From: a virus
IMG/VR virus record: IMGVR_UViG_3300044641_002038
Location: 1 to 26,313 of that record
Reading direction: 5' to 3' (one strand)
Length of the DNA: 26,313 nt
The notes below the pieces were generated by a model. The model was not told the DNA's origin. It ran no database searches and was given only the letters and a program-made list of their open reading frames with translations. Position 1 is the first letter of the stretch, and each line of letters begins with the position of its first letter. The position numbers and the translations under genes are program-made. Positions 1-7,512 of this stretch are shown piece by piece.

Positions 1-13
1 GCGTCATTTGCAT
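1..13 (-). CDS. Start of a further leftward gene, cut by the window edge
   Basis: An ATG at 13-11 on the minus strand lies just after the TGA of the collar-fibre gene (18-16). It is preceded, inside the end of that gene, by AAGGA at a 6-nt spacing, a good ribosome binding site. Only four codons are visible, so the product cannot be named. It suggests that the leftward late operon continues beyond the window. Confidence 0.35.
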
Positions 14-15
14 GG

Positions 16-600
16 TCAGTCCTTAGTCGCAATGATGACATCCACGTACTGCACGGCCAAGTCAATAGCGGTGCCAGTGAACGAATGGTTGTGTGAACCA
101 CCGCCACCAGTTGACCGCGCATACGCCGCAGAAGTCGAACCGCCTGGGCCGCTTTCGTTGTGGGTTCCTTCTGCGGTGTCCGCAAATCCATACCAACTTC
201 CATCGCCACCAGCTTGCGCGGGCTGAAAACCCAAGTCTCCGGCAAAACCGTAGGTGGTCACAATGTGCGTGTGACCAGGAATCTGGCTGGTGGTCAGCGT
301 AGTTGAACCAACAGTGCCGCTGACGCCTTGAGACGCAAACGCAGTGGTGAAGGCCACCGAACCGCCGGAACTTGCACTCCCCGACACGACACGAAGCGCC
401 TTATTGTTGTGAGTGGTGCTTTTTGTCCAGCCAGTTGGCGCAGATGTTTGCACAAACATCATGGCAGTGCCAGATGGGAAAGCGTCCAATGTACCGGAAG
501 CATTCGGCAGCGTTACCGTTTGATCTGTATTGCTGTTCGGCGCGGCAATTGTAAAGATGCCTGTGCCGCTGATATTCCCGGATACTTTGACAACGCTCAT
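16..600 (-). CDS. Tail-collar-type fibre protein, 194 aa
   Basis: This is a short tail fibre or receptor-binding appendage. The N-terminal ~40 residues have the beta-structured style seen at fibre attachment ends. Residues around 43-60 (GTAMMFVQTSAPTGWTK) match the phage tail-collar pattern, in which a Gly-Trp pair follows a hydrophobic strand. A Gly/Ser/Thr-rich His-containing section (GHTH, later SHNHSF) follows, and the C-terminus (VQYVDVIIATKD) is the usual closing strand of such fibres. It is the last complete gene of the leftward appendage block and starts 3 nt after the 85-aa gene. A second collar-type fibre lies at 24222-24965, so the phage carries at least two. The family is a confident call; the receptor is unknown. 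Confidence 0.8.
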   Translation of the reverse strand: MSVVKVSGNISGTGIFTIAAPNSNTDQTVTLPNASGTLDAFPSGTAMMFVQTSAPTGWTKSTTHNNKALRVVSGSASSGGSVAFTTAFASQGVSGTVGSTTLTTSQIPGHTHIVTTYGFAGDLGFQPAQAGGDGSWYGFADTAEGTHNESGPGGSTSAAYARSTGGGGSHNHSFTGTAIDLAVQYVDVIIATKD

Positions 601-602
601 AA

Positions 603-860
603 TCAGCCCAGGGTATTTTGAAGATGTGTCGCACGGCGTTCGGCAGCAGATTCAATTTGCGCGGCCAGAACAATATCGTCTTTGCTGCCCGTAATTGATT
701 CGCCCGCAGCCAGCTTGCGCTGAACTTCCGCAGCCACAATTTCTTCGATGGCAATACGGCAACGCTCATGTACAGCCGTGTTGATCCATTCTTCCGGCGA
801 TACTGCTACATAAGCCAATGCCTTGTACTCGGCGTCAGAAAGAGTGATATTAAATTCCAT
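603..860 (-). CDS. Small phage protein in the fibre block, 85 aa
   Basis: I chose the ATG at 860 over a longer upstream reading because AAAAGG lies about 8 nt before it and because the upstream extension would overlap the C1q-like gene. The protein begins MEFNITLSDAEYKAL, then has a probable helical stretch rich in Glu, Ala and Arg (ERCRIAIEEIVAAEVQRKL). No signal peptide or membrane segment is seen. Its position between two fibre genes suggests a structural accessory or chaperone role, as small proteins next to fibre genes often have. I do not recognise the family with certainty. Confidence 0.75.
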   Translation of the reverse strand: MEFNITLSDAEYKALAYVAVSPEEWINTAVHERCRIAIEEIVAAEVQRKLAAGESITGSKDDIVLAAQIESAAERRATHLQNTLG

Positions 861-874
861 GTTAATACCTTTTA

Positions 875-1549
875 TCAGCTGATTAGCATAATGGAAGTTT
901 GGTTCCACTGAAAATAAAAGTCCGCAGCCGGATCGCATTGAACCTGGATACGAATCTGATCGTTTACAGCGCAATCAACCACCGTCACCACACCAGAACA
1001 TTGCTCGCCGCTTGTCGCAATATCTCGACCTGCCGCCCACATGCTTCCATTCTTTTGAACTTCGATGTTGTGCGCCCCGTTAGAACGGGCCAACACGTTG
1101 AACGCCACCAAATATCTACCCGCCACCGGACATGTAAAAATGCCCGTACCAGTGTTCATGTTGCTTCCGGCATTGATGCGCGTAATAGAGTGAACCCACG
1201 TGGTAAATGTGGTGGAACTCAAATTGCTGGCGCGTTCTACCCCAACATAAAGCGGCTGCCCAGGGGTAGTCATGCGCCCGCTGGCGTCAATATAGGTGCG
1301 GTCGTTGATATTTAAGACATTTGCGGCAGTAGCTGAAATAAAAGCCCACTGCGCGGTCACCGGGTTGTTCGTAAATTGCAATATTGCTGGCGAACCACTC
1401 CCGCTTGGAGTGCGAATGCGAACACCATTGCCATTAGCGGCCACAGTAGTGAAATCTGCCGATTTTGCAACTACGTTGCCCGAAGAATCAGTAAAAACGC
1501 TGCCGTCGTTTGCGGTCAAACCGCTTGAACCGTTAATCGTTACCGTCAT
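875..1549 (-). CDS. Fibre protein with C-terminal C1q-like domain, 224 aa
   Basis: The N-terminal ~85 residues are a Gly/Ser/Asn-rich fibre section (SSGLTANDGSVFTDSSGN). Residues ~97-224 resemble the C1q/TNF-like trimeric jelly roll: a strand with GIFTCPVAGRYLVAFNV, which matches the conserved C1q core in which a Phe, a Pro and a Gly-x-Tyr follow one another, and a final strand QTSIMLIS. Such domains cap phage fibres as trimeric receptor-binding heads. The ATG is preceded by GGTGGTG inside the end of the 910-aa fibre gene, and the two genes are separated by 1 nt, which suggests translational coupling. Function is inferred from fold and position. Confidence 0.75.
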   Translation of the reverse strand: MTVTINGSSGLTANDGSVFTDSSGNVVAKSADFTTVAANGNGVRIRTPSGSGSPAILQFTNNPVTAQWAFISATAANVLNINDRTYIDASGRMTTPGQPLYVGVERASNLSSTTFTTWVHSITRINAGSNMNTGTGIFTCPVAGRYLVAFNVLARSNGAHNIEVQKNGSMWAAGRDIATSGEQCSGVVTVVDCAVNDQIRIQVQCDPAADFYFQWNQTSIMLIS

Positions 1550-1550
1550 A

Positions 1551-4283
1551 TCACACCACCGTCCAAACAGAACCGGAAGAAACCGTTACCGTGATGCCGC
1601 TGGCAACAGACACAGGGCCAAACGATCCACCGTTGTCACCAGAAGCGATTGTGCAATTGGCGCTGATGGTCTGGCTGTTGACCAAAATGCCATTGCTAGA
1701 ACGAACTTGCGGGGCGCTCAAATCCCCAACGCTCGGATTAAATTGCAGCTTCGTGGAACTGACGTTCTCCGTCGTAATGGTGCCCGTCGTCGCGCTGGTG
1801 AACGTCAGGTAGCGCGTGGCGTTGGTTGTGGTGTCGTCAACAATCGTGACGCCAGTTGCCGCAGCAGCTGCCCAGGTGGGCACACCGCCCGCCAGCGTCA
1901 GGATGTATCCATTCGTGCTGGCCGCGAGGAAGGTCGTTGCCCCTGAACCCGTCTGATAAGGCAGCGACCCGTTGGCGCCGCCGGCCAGGTTGGTGGCCGT
2001 GGTCGCGCTGGTGGCCGACGTTGCCGTGGCCGCGTTGCCGCCAATAGACAGGCTTGACGCCGTGCCGGTCAAGCCCGTGCCCGCGCCGCTGAATGACGTA
2101 GAAGTGAATTCACCCGTGGACGGGTTGAATTGCAGCTTGGTCGAACTGACGTATTCGGTACTGATGCTGCCGCTGGTTTGGTTTGCAAACAGCGGATAAC
2201 GGGTCGCGTTCGTCGTCGTGTCGTCAGTGACCGTGACGGAAGCGGTCGGCGTAGTCCATGACGGGGCGCTGGTGCCGTTCGAAGTCAGCACCTGGCCCGC
2301 AGTGCCCGCGGCCAGGAACGCTGTGGTATCCAGCGCGGATTGGTATGGGATTTGACCCGCGCCCCCACCGGCAAGGTTCAGTGCAGTGCCAACGCCGGTC
2401 AGGGCCGAAGGCGCAATGTTCGTCCAATACGTGCCGTTGTACTGAATCAAGTTCCCGTTTGCCAGGGTTCCGAATTCAACGTTGCTGTCGGTGCCGCCCA
2501 GAACTGAACCAGGGGACACGCGAACCTGGATGACGCCGCCACCCGACGAACCGCCGTTGACCACCGCGGCCATTTGCACTTTGACGTTCGGCGCGGAAGG
2601 CTTGGTTTTGGTTAGGCCACCGGTAACCGCGGGGTTGTACCAAAGAATGTCACCATCGACATATCCGCTTGTGTTGACGTTGCGAAGAATGCCGAACTCT
2701 TGCACCAGGCCAAAGGCATTTAGCGCAATGTCTTCAGCGGCCACGCCCATGATGTAGCTGCCATCAGTCACGCCGGTGGCTGGCGCCCCCGTGATGACGC
2801 CAGAACCGCCCACCGAACCGGTGAACATGACAACCTGGCCTTTAGTGATAGCCGAAGACGCCTTGATGTAGTAATACAAATCTTCGCCGACATGCTGCGT
2901 CACCGCAGTGGTCATGCCGATGTTCATGGTGGTGCCGCCGTCCCACCAAATCTTTCCCACCGCGGGCGTGACGGTCGCGCTGGTGTTGAACTGCAAGTAG
3001 TCGGCGCCCAGCTGCGTCAGGCCAGTGATCGTGCCGCCCGTAATCGCCACCGCGTTCGCGTTTTGGGTGGACATGGTGCCCAGGCCCGTAATCGCGGTGT
3101 TTGGGATCGTGGTGGACGCGGTGACCGCGCCGGTGTCGTTGCCGTACAGGTAGCCGGTCAGGCCCAGGGTCTTTAGCGTCCCAACAGCCACCGAACCGCC
3201 CGTGATTGCCACGTTGTTGGCGTTCTGCGTGGACATCGTGCCCAGGCCGGTGATGTCGGTGTTGGGGATGGTGGCGACGGTGCTGAACGGGTTGGTGCCG
3301 TCGGCCTTGACATAGCCCGCGGTCAGCGTAGCCACGCCGGTGCCGCCGTAAGCCACGCCAATGGTGCTGGCGTTCCATGTGCCAGCGGTCAGCGTTCCCA
3401 CGCCCGTGATGCCGGTGTAAGAACCCGACAGGCGGGCCGAATCAATCGTGCCCGATGTAATCTGCGAACCAGCAATCGAAATGCTGGTGTTGGTCACGCT
3501 GGTGACCTGGCCCTGGGCATTTGTCACAAACACCGGAACCTGGGACGCCGACCCGTAGGTGCCAGCCGTGCCCACGTTCGTGATGCTGAACTGGTAGCCC
3601 GTCAGCGTCAGGCCCGTGCCCGCGGTGTAAAGCGCATTGTTCGAAAACTGCGTGAACGTGATGGCCGTGACGCCCAACGTGCCGCCAGGCTGGTTCGTAC
3701 AAACCCAGGCCGACCCGCCATACAAAGTGCCCGACAGAACAAACAGGTATGCGCCCAAATATTCTGCATAGGCGTTGGCATCAGCTGCCCGCGACCAGGT
3801 GCTGGCCGAAGCAACATAAATGCCGTTATTCGCGGCGATTGATTGGTCTTTGACCAGGATGCGGTCGCCCGCGGTCAGCGTGGACGGCCAATCGCCGCCA
3901 GCCTGGACGGCCAGGCCGGACAAAGTGATGTTGCCGGTCGTTGTGTAATTTGCGGGCTGCTTGAAAGACAGCCCCTGCGCCACCGCATCAACATACGCCT
4001 GGTTGACGATAGACGTCGGCCCGGTCGGCGCCGAAGTGATGGTGCCGGTGGTCAAGTCGACATTGGTGAACACGCCGGTGGATGGCGTGATCGACCCAAT
4101 GGGCGAACTGTCAATCGTGCTGTTGGTGATGTGCAACCCCGATTGATTGGGGTTGATGTTGGCGTAAAAAGGCGTTCCAGCTGGGCCGATTAGGGTCACC
4201 AGGGCGAATGTCGGCTCCGGCTGGAAAATCCCCTGGACGGGGACGATGTTGATAGTCTGCGTTACAGCGGCATCATTCGCCAT
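1551..4283 (-). CDS. Large repetitive tail fibre protein, 910 aa
   Basis: This long, Gly/Thr/Ser/Ala-rich protein has almost no charged clusters, typical of a beta-helical trimeric fibre. The segment near residues 90-210 (NQAYVDAVAQGLSFKQPA, then TAGDRILVKDQ, then NNGIYVA) is a pattern shared by many phage and prophage fibres. Two blocks are duplicated. ITGLGTMSTQNAN(N/A)VAITGG occurs at about residues 340 and 395, and VxDDTTTNATRY followed by VSSTKLQFNPS occurs at about 686 and 813. The start is supported by AAGGAAG 4 nt upstream, overlapping the stop of the preceding gene. The duplicated blocks suggest growth by internal recombination. It is most likely the main shaft fibre. Confidence 0.8.
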   Translation of the reverse strand: MANDAAVTQTINIVPVQGIFQPEPTFALVTLIGPAGTPFYANINPNQSGLHITNSTIDSSPIGSITPSTGVFTNVDLTTGTITSAPTGPTSIVNQAYVDAVAQGLSFKQPANYTTTGNITLSGLAVQAGGDWPSTLTAGDRILVKDQSIAANNGIYVASASTWSRAADANAYAEYLGAYLFVLSGTLYGGSAWVCTNQPGGTLGVTAITFTQFSNNALYTAGTGLTLTGYQFSITNVGTAGTYGSASQVPVFVTNAQGQVTSVTNTSISIAGSQITSGTIDSARLSGSYTGITGVGTLTAGTWNASTIGVAYGGTGVATLTAGYVKADGTNPFSTVATIPNTDITGLGTMSTQNANNVAITGGSVAVGTLKTLGLTGYLYGNDTGAVTASTTIPNTAITGLGTMSTQNANAVAITGGTITGLTQLGADYLQFNTSATVTPAVGKIWWDGGTTMNIGMTTAVTQHVGEDLYYYIKASSAITKGQVVMFTGSVGGSGVITGAPATGVTDGSYIMGVAAEDIALNAFGLVQEFGILRNVNTSGYVDGDILWYNPAVTGGLTKTKPSAPNVKVQMAAVVNGGSSGGGVIQVRVSPGSVLGGTDSNVEFGTLANGNLIQYNGTYWTNIAPSALTGVGTALNLAGGGAGQIPYQSALDTTAFLAAGTAGQVLTSNGTSAPSWTTPTASVTVTDDTTTNATRYPLFANQTSGSISTEYVSSTKLQFNPSTGEFTSTSFSGAGTGLTGTASSLSIGGNAATATSATSATTATNLAGGANGSLPYQTGSGATTFLAASTNGYILTLAGGVPTWAAAAATGVTIVDDTTTNATRYLTFTSATTGTITTENVSSTKLQFNPSVGDLSAPQVRSSNGILVNSQTISANCTIASGDNGGSFGPVSVASGITVTVSSGSVWTVV

Positions 4284-4292
4284 GACGCTTCC

Positions 4293-4634
4293 TTAATCGG
4301 CTTGGACTGCGGTAATGTAAAGCGTGTTCGTGCCACTGCTAATCCCTTTGATGTAGAACGGCGCTTTGGGGGCCGCAATCACCAGGGGAAAATTCATACT
4401 GGCGGGAAGAACAAACGAACCAGCGTTGCCGGTGCTGGCGATTGCCGGGGTTTTGACGGTGCCCGATGCGGTGCCCATTTCAATTGCCGCAACACCGGTT
4501 CCGGTATTCAGCAGGGAAACGTAATTGGTTTGGTCGTTGGTGGTGGCTTCAACCAGCAATGCGGCGCTGGCACTGGTCGTCAAATCCAGGGTATATGTGC
4601 GCCCGCTTGGACGAATTGCAGACATATTGACCAT
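4293..4634 (-). CDS. Small structural-type protein, 113 aa
   Basis: This Ala/Thr/Ser-rich, largely beta protein has no membrane segment. A region such as NYVSLLNTGTGVAAIEMG and an ending in TNTLYITAVQAD are features I associate with small phage head or tail decoration proteins. It is the first gene after terminator 4679-4707, so it may open a separate transcript for the fibre block. AAAGGGG lies 5 nt before the ATG at 4634; a second ATG three codons later is also possible. Identity beyond probable virion protein is not supported. Confidence 0.75.
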   Translation of the reverse strand: MVNMSAIRPSGRTYTLDLTTSASAALLVEATTNDQTNYVSLLNTGTGVAAIEMGTASGTVKTPAIASTGNAGSFVLPASMNFPLVIAAPKAPFYIKGISSGTNTLYITAVQAD

Positions 4635-4678
4635 TTTTGCCCCTTTCGTGAATAAGCAAAATTTTACACTTCGAATAG

Positions 4679-4707
4679 AAAAAAGCCACCCTGTTAGGGG
4701 CGGCTTT
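4679..4707 (-). terminator. Rho-independent terminator after the decoration-type gene
   Basis: Read on the minus strand, a 10-bp stem (AAAGCCGCCC paired with GGGTGGCTTT, one G-U pair) with a short TAACA-type loop is followed by six T residues. It lies about 20 nt after the stop of the 140-aa gene (4728) and separates the head genes from the fibre genes. Confidence 0.85.
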
Positions 4708-4727
4708 CCTCAAGTCTTCATTCCGAA

Positions 4728-5150
4728 TTAGGGAAGGAAAGTCAGGTCGTAGCCGTAGACGAAAACGTCCATCGTTGCGGCGGCGCCTTGTGCGGTTCCG
4801 ACATCAAGGTACAGGTTGCCGCCAGTTTGCGCGGCAGTAGATGCCACGGTGCGCTGGGAAACAACGCTGGCTGAAGTCAGACCAGACAGTGCGGCGTCAG
4901 CCACGATTGCGGTGCCGCCGCCGTTGGGGGCGGTAAACACACCAGCGGTTGCGGTGGTCAGGCTGGTGCTGGCGTTGGTGAACACCACGTTAGACACCGA
5001 CCAACGGCCACTGTTCTGGATAGGCAGAACGGTGTCGCCCGTCGATTTGACGTTGACGCCCTGGTACGAAGCCAACAGACGAATTGCCTGGTTGGTCGCA
5101 AGGCCCGAAGGGTGGTTGCTTTGGGTAGATGCTGGCCCGGGATTGCTCAT
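4728..5150 (-). CDS. Probable head decoration or minor capsid protein, 140 aa
   Basis: The protein directly follows the coat gene. It is rich in Ala, Thr, Ser and Gly, with alternating beta-strand stretches (SVSNVVFTNASTSLTTA, GGTAIVADAALSGLTSA) and an ending NLYLDVGTAQGAAATMDVFVYGYDLTFLP. No charged coiled coil, membrane helix or enzyme motif is present. A GGAG ribosome binding site lies before the ATG. The gene lies between a hairpin (5181-5198) and a strong terminator (4679-4707), so its mRNA could be abundant. The decoration role is inferred from position and composition, not from a recognised family. Confidence 0.75.
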   Translation of the reverse strand: MSNPGPASTQSNHPSGLATNQAIRLLASYQGVNVKSTGDTVLPIQNSGRWSVSNVVFTNASTSLTTATAGVFTAPNGGGTAIVADAALSGLTSASVVSQRTVASTAAQTGGNLYLDVGTAQGAAATMDVFVYGYDLTFLP

Positions 5151-5180
5151 GTGAATTCTCCAAAAATGTTGATTGGTTGA

Positions 5181-5198
5181 GGGGGGATTTCTCCCCCC
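5181..5198 (-). other. Strong intercistronic hairpin between coat and next gene
   Basis: GGGGGGA and TCCCCCC form a perfect 7-bp stem with a 4-nt loop, 10 nt after the coat stop codon. On the minus strand it is not followed by a T run, so it may slow or partly stop transcription, or protect the 3' end of the coat mRNA, rather than act as a full terminator. Confidence 0.6.
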
Positions 5199-5207
5199 GT
5201 ATCCGTT

Positions 5208-6449
5208 TTAGGATGCCACGCGGCAAGCCAGTTCGGGGTACAGCGGTGCCCAACCGTACAGGACGTCAAGACGGGTCGGGATACTGTCGTTGTTGATGGT
5301 GTATTGACGCACCACACGAATCGACAGGCCCAGGTCTTTGTCGCTTGCGCGGCCCGCGAAGTGAACGCCATCCGGCAGTTCCAGGTCGGCGGTTGCCAAC
5401 GTGAAAGCATTGCGGTGCATGATGATGTTCTGCGGGGACACCGTGCCGGTGTTGTTGAACGGGGTCACAGCGGCGGTGGCCGAAGTGGACGACACAACAA
5501 CGTTCTGGAACTGACCACCGGTGATGATGGCGGGGCTGACGGTCACAGCGGTGCCGCCAGTGCCAACCGCGGTGGTGGCAGTCACAACGAAGTTGCGAAG
5601 TTTGTTCGAACCGTAAGCCTGGCGGTTCTGCGGGTTGACGGCATAAACGCCAGCGATCTGGATGACATCGCCTTGGTTGATGGTCAGGGCCGCGGAAGCG
5701 GTCAGGGTGATGGTCGAAGTCTGCGCCCAGCCAGTGGACAGCGAACCGGTGAAGGTTGCGGTGTTGGTGGTCAGGGTCTTGCCGCTGTACGAACCGAAGG
5801 TCTGGGGCACAACGTTCTGATCCATCTTCCAGTTCATGCCAGCAGAATCGCGGCCCATCAGGCCTTTGCTGTATTGCTTGCCGATGACATCGGAAGGCAC
5901 AAACAGACCCTTCAGGCTGTCCACGATGGTGGCGCTGGTGAACGGCTCAATGATGCAAGAACGGCGACCGTCGCGGGGTGCGCCTTCGCTGTCCAGATAC
6001 GCACCTGCGGTCAGGTAGGTAATCAGGCCAGTGGGCGGGGTGCCAGCGGTGCCGACAATGTTGGCGGTGTTGTTCTTCGCCATCGTCAGGCCGTCATAGT
6101 CAATCTTGTTGGCAATTGCGGCAATAGCGGGCTTCAGAACGCGGTTGCTGAACATATCCAGGGACAGGGCCAGGTCTTGCGTGGTGAACTGGGTGTCAAC
6201 GTGGAACTGGGTCGACAGGGTGACAGGCACGCTGGTTTCGTTGAAATCTTCAACGTTCAGGGCGGGGCCGGTCGTGCCGATGAAACGGCCAGGGCGACGG
6301 ACGTTCAGGGTGTTACCGATTTTGGCGCCAACCACGGCGAACTGGTCGTCGTAATTGCGGTCAACTTCGGAAGTGAAGGTCAGTTCGTTTTCCAAGACCA
6401 TCAACGCTTCGTTGGTGATCTTGCTAATGGTAAGCAAAGTGTTGGACAT
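5208..6449 (-). CDS. Major capsid protein, P22 coat-like, 413 aa
   Basis: The N-terminus (NTLLTISKITNEAL, ELTFTSEVDRNYDDQF, KIGNTLNVRRPGRF) is the recognised beginning of P22-type coat proteins with the HK97 fold. The usual middle section follows, with a helix over FSNRVLKPAIAAIANKID. Length (413 aa) is close to the P22 coat (about 430). The C-terminal part (GVHFAGRASDKDLGLSIRVVRQYTIN) also fits the family. AGGAAAAATC lies directly before the ATG. It follows the scaffold gene by 27 nt, the standard portal-scaffold-coat order. It forms the icosahedral shell. The family call is firm. Confidence 0.93.
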   Translation of the reverse strand: MSNTLLTISKITNEALMVLENELTFTSEVDRNYDDQFAVVGAKIGNTLNVRRPGRFIGTTGPALNVEDFNETSVPVTLSTQFHVDTQFTTQDLALSLDMFSNRVLKPAIAAIANKIDYDGLTMAKNNTANIVGTAGTPPTGLITYLTAGAYLDSEGAPRDGRRSCIIEPFTSATIVDSLKGLFVPSDVIGKQYSKGLMGRDSAGMNWKMDQNVVPQTFGSYSGKTLTTNTATFTGSLSTGWAQTSTITLTASAALTINQGDVIQIAGVYAVNPQNRQAYGSNKLRNFVVTATTAVGTGGTAVTVSPAIITGGQFQNVVVSSTSATAAVTPFNNTGTVSPQNIIMHRNAFTLATADLELPDGVHFAGRASDKDLGLSIRVVRQYTINNDSIPTRLDVLYGWAPLYPELACRVAS

Positions 6450-6476
6450 GATTTTTCCTATGAAAAAGGTTATTTG

Positions 6477-7433
6477 TCAGCGAATCTTGCCCGCAAGTCG
6501 TGCAGCTTTCCATGCCTGGAACGAACCGTGGAATTCCCCATTGGAATCCACGCCCGTTTCCTTGCCGGTAGCCCCACCACGAATTGGCGTGATTGGCGCT
6601 GGCGCTCTTGATTTTCCAACAACAGTCGTGCCGGTCGGGGCGCGTTCCGTACTGGTCGCTGGCTTTTCCAGCCTGGCTTCCAGTTTTCCGATTTCTCGCA
6701 AGGCAGAAATGACAGACATGCCATTCAGTTTGGTGGCAAATTCGGGGTTTTCGGCCAGGTGATACAGGATTTTCGGCCCCACATCACTTTCCATGATTGC
6801 ATCGCGCACAGGGTCGGAAACCGACACTTCGCTGCTCTGCACCATTTCGTCGAAATCCGGCAATTCGGCCTTCGCTTTGCTGATTCGCTCTGACCAGGCT
6901 TTGAATTTCAATTCCTGTTCAGCCGCTGCTTTGCGTTGAACCTCTTGCTGCTCCCGTTCCATCAACTTCTTGTCAGCGGTGTATTCGGCCAACGCTTTCG
7001 CGTATTCGAACATATCGCTGAACTGTTCAGGCTGGGGTTCCGGGCCTAGCTCATTCGCTTGGGCTTGCGCCGGTTGCGGATTCGCTTTGGCTTCCAGTTC
7101 CTTCAGCCTGGCTTCCAGGGCCAACCGCGCTTCGCGTTCTTGCTGGGCTTCCGCTTTCGCCGCCTCGCGCTGCTTGGTTATCTCTGAAAAGCGCCTTTCG
7201 ATTTTCGGGTTGGGCTTGCGCTCTTTCCCTTGCTCGTCTGCCGCTGTCGCATCATCACCTTCCCCATCTTGTCCACTCTGACCGGCTGCGGTGTCCGGCT
7301 CGTCGGGGGCTTGTTCCTCCGACGCCGCGGGTTCCGCTTGCTGCGGTTCAGCTAAACCAAGTTTCTGGGCCGTGAATTCAGCTAAATTTTCGCTGGTGAC
7401 CACATTTGCGGCCAACCGTTCTTCCAATGACAT
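6477..7433 (-). CDS. Capsid scaffolding protein, 318 aa
   Basis: It lies between portal and coat, the standard place for a scaffold. The N-terminal ~65 residues are acidic and Gln/Ala/Asp-rich. Residues ~70-185 contain charged heptad-like stretches (KQREAAKAEAQQEREARLALEARLKELEAK split by proline, then EREQQEVQRKAAAEQ) consistent with a coiled coil. The C-terminal ~60 residues are basic (TGTTVVGKSRAPAPITPIRGG, ending FQAWKAARLAGKIR), like the coat-binding tail of P22-type scaffolds. Length matches P22 gp8 (about 300). AGGGAAACCT precedes the ATG. Function is supported mainly by position and composition. Confidence 0.85.
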   Translation of the reverse strand: MSLEERLAANVVTSENLAEFTAQKLGLAEPQQAEPAASEEQAPDEPDTAAGQSGQDGEGDDATAADEQGKERKPNPKIERRFSEITKQREAAKAEAQQEREARLALEARLKELEAKANPQPAQAQANELGPEPQPEQFSDMFEYAKALAEYTADKKLMEREQQEVQRKAAAEQELKFKAWSERISKAKAELPDFDEMVQSSEVSVSDPVRDAIMESDVGPKILYHLAENPEFATKLNGMSVISALREIGKLEARLEKPATSTERAPTGTTVVGKSRAPAPITPIRGGATGKETGVDSNGEFHGSFQAWKAARLAGKIR

Positions 7434-7453
7434 AGGTTTCCCTAAGAATTTGC

Positions 7454-7507
7454 CCCGTGTACCCCACGGGTAGGGTTTATTGATTTTCAGCCAAGTTTAG
7501 CTGGCTG
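7454..7507 (-). other. Two small hairpins between portal and scaffold genes
   Basis: The 79-nt gap between the portal stop and the scaffold start contains CCCGTG/CACGGG (7454-7459 with 7465-7470, 5-nt loop) and CAGCCA/TGGCTG (7488-7493 with 7502-7507, 8-nt loop). Neither is followed by a T run on the minus strand. They may set the relative levels of portal (few copies) and scaffold (many copies); this is inference. Confidence 0.4.
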
Positions 7508-7512
7508 TCAAA

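Noticed and set aside
4635-4678. Promoter for the fibre block just after terminator 4679-4707
   Set aside because: A TGTAAAAT -10-like stretch is present, but no credible -35 lies at the right distance because the region is occupied by the terminator stem.
5304-6611. 435-aa plus-strand frame opposite the coat gene
   Set aside because: It is antisense to a clear P22-like coat gene, Gly/Arg/His-rich as expected of shadow frames, and lacks a ribosome binding site or family signal.
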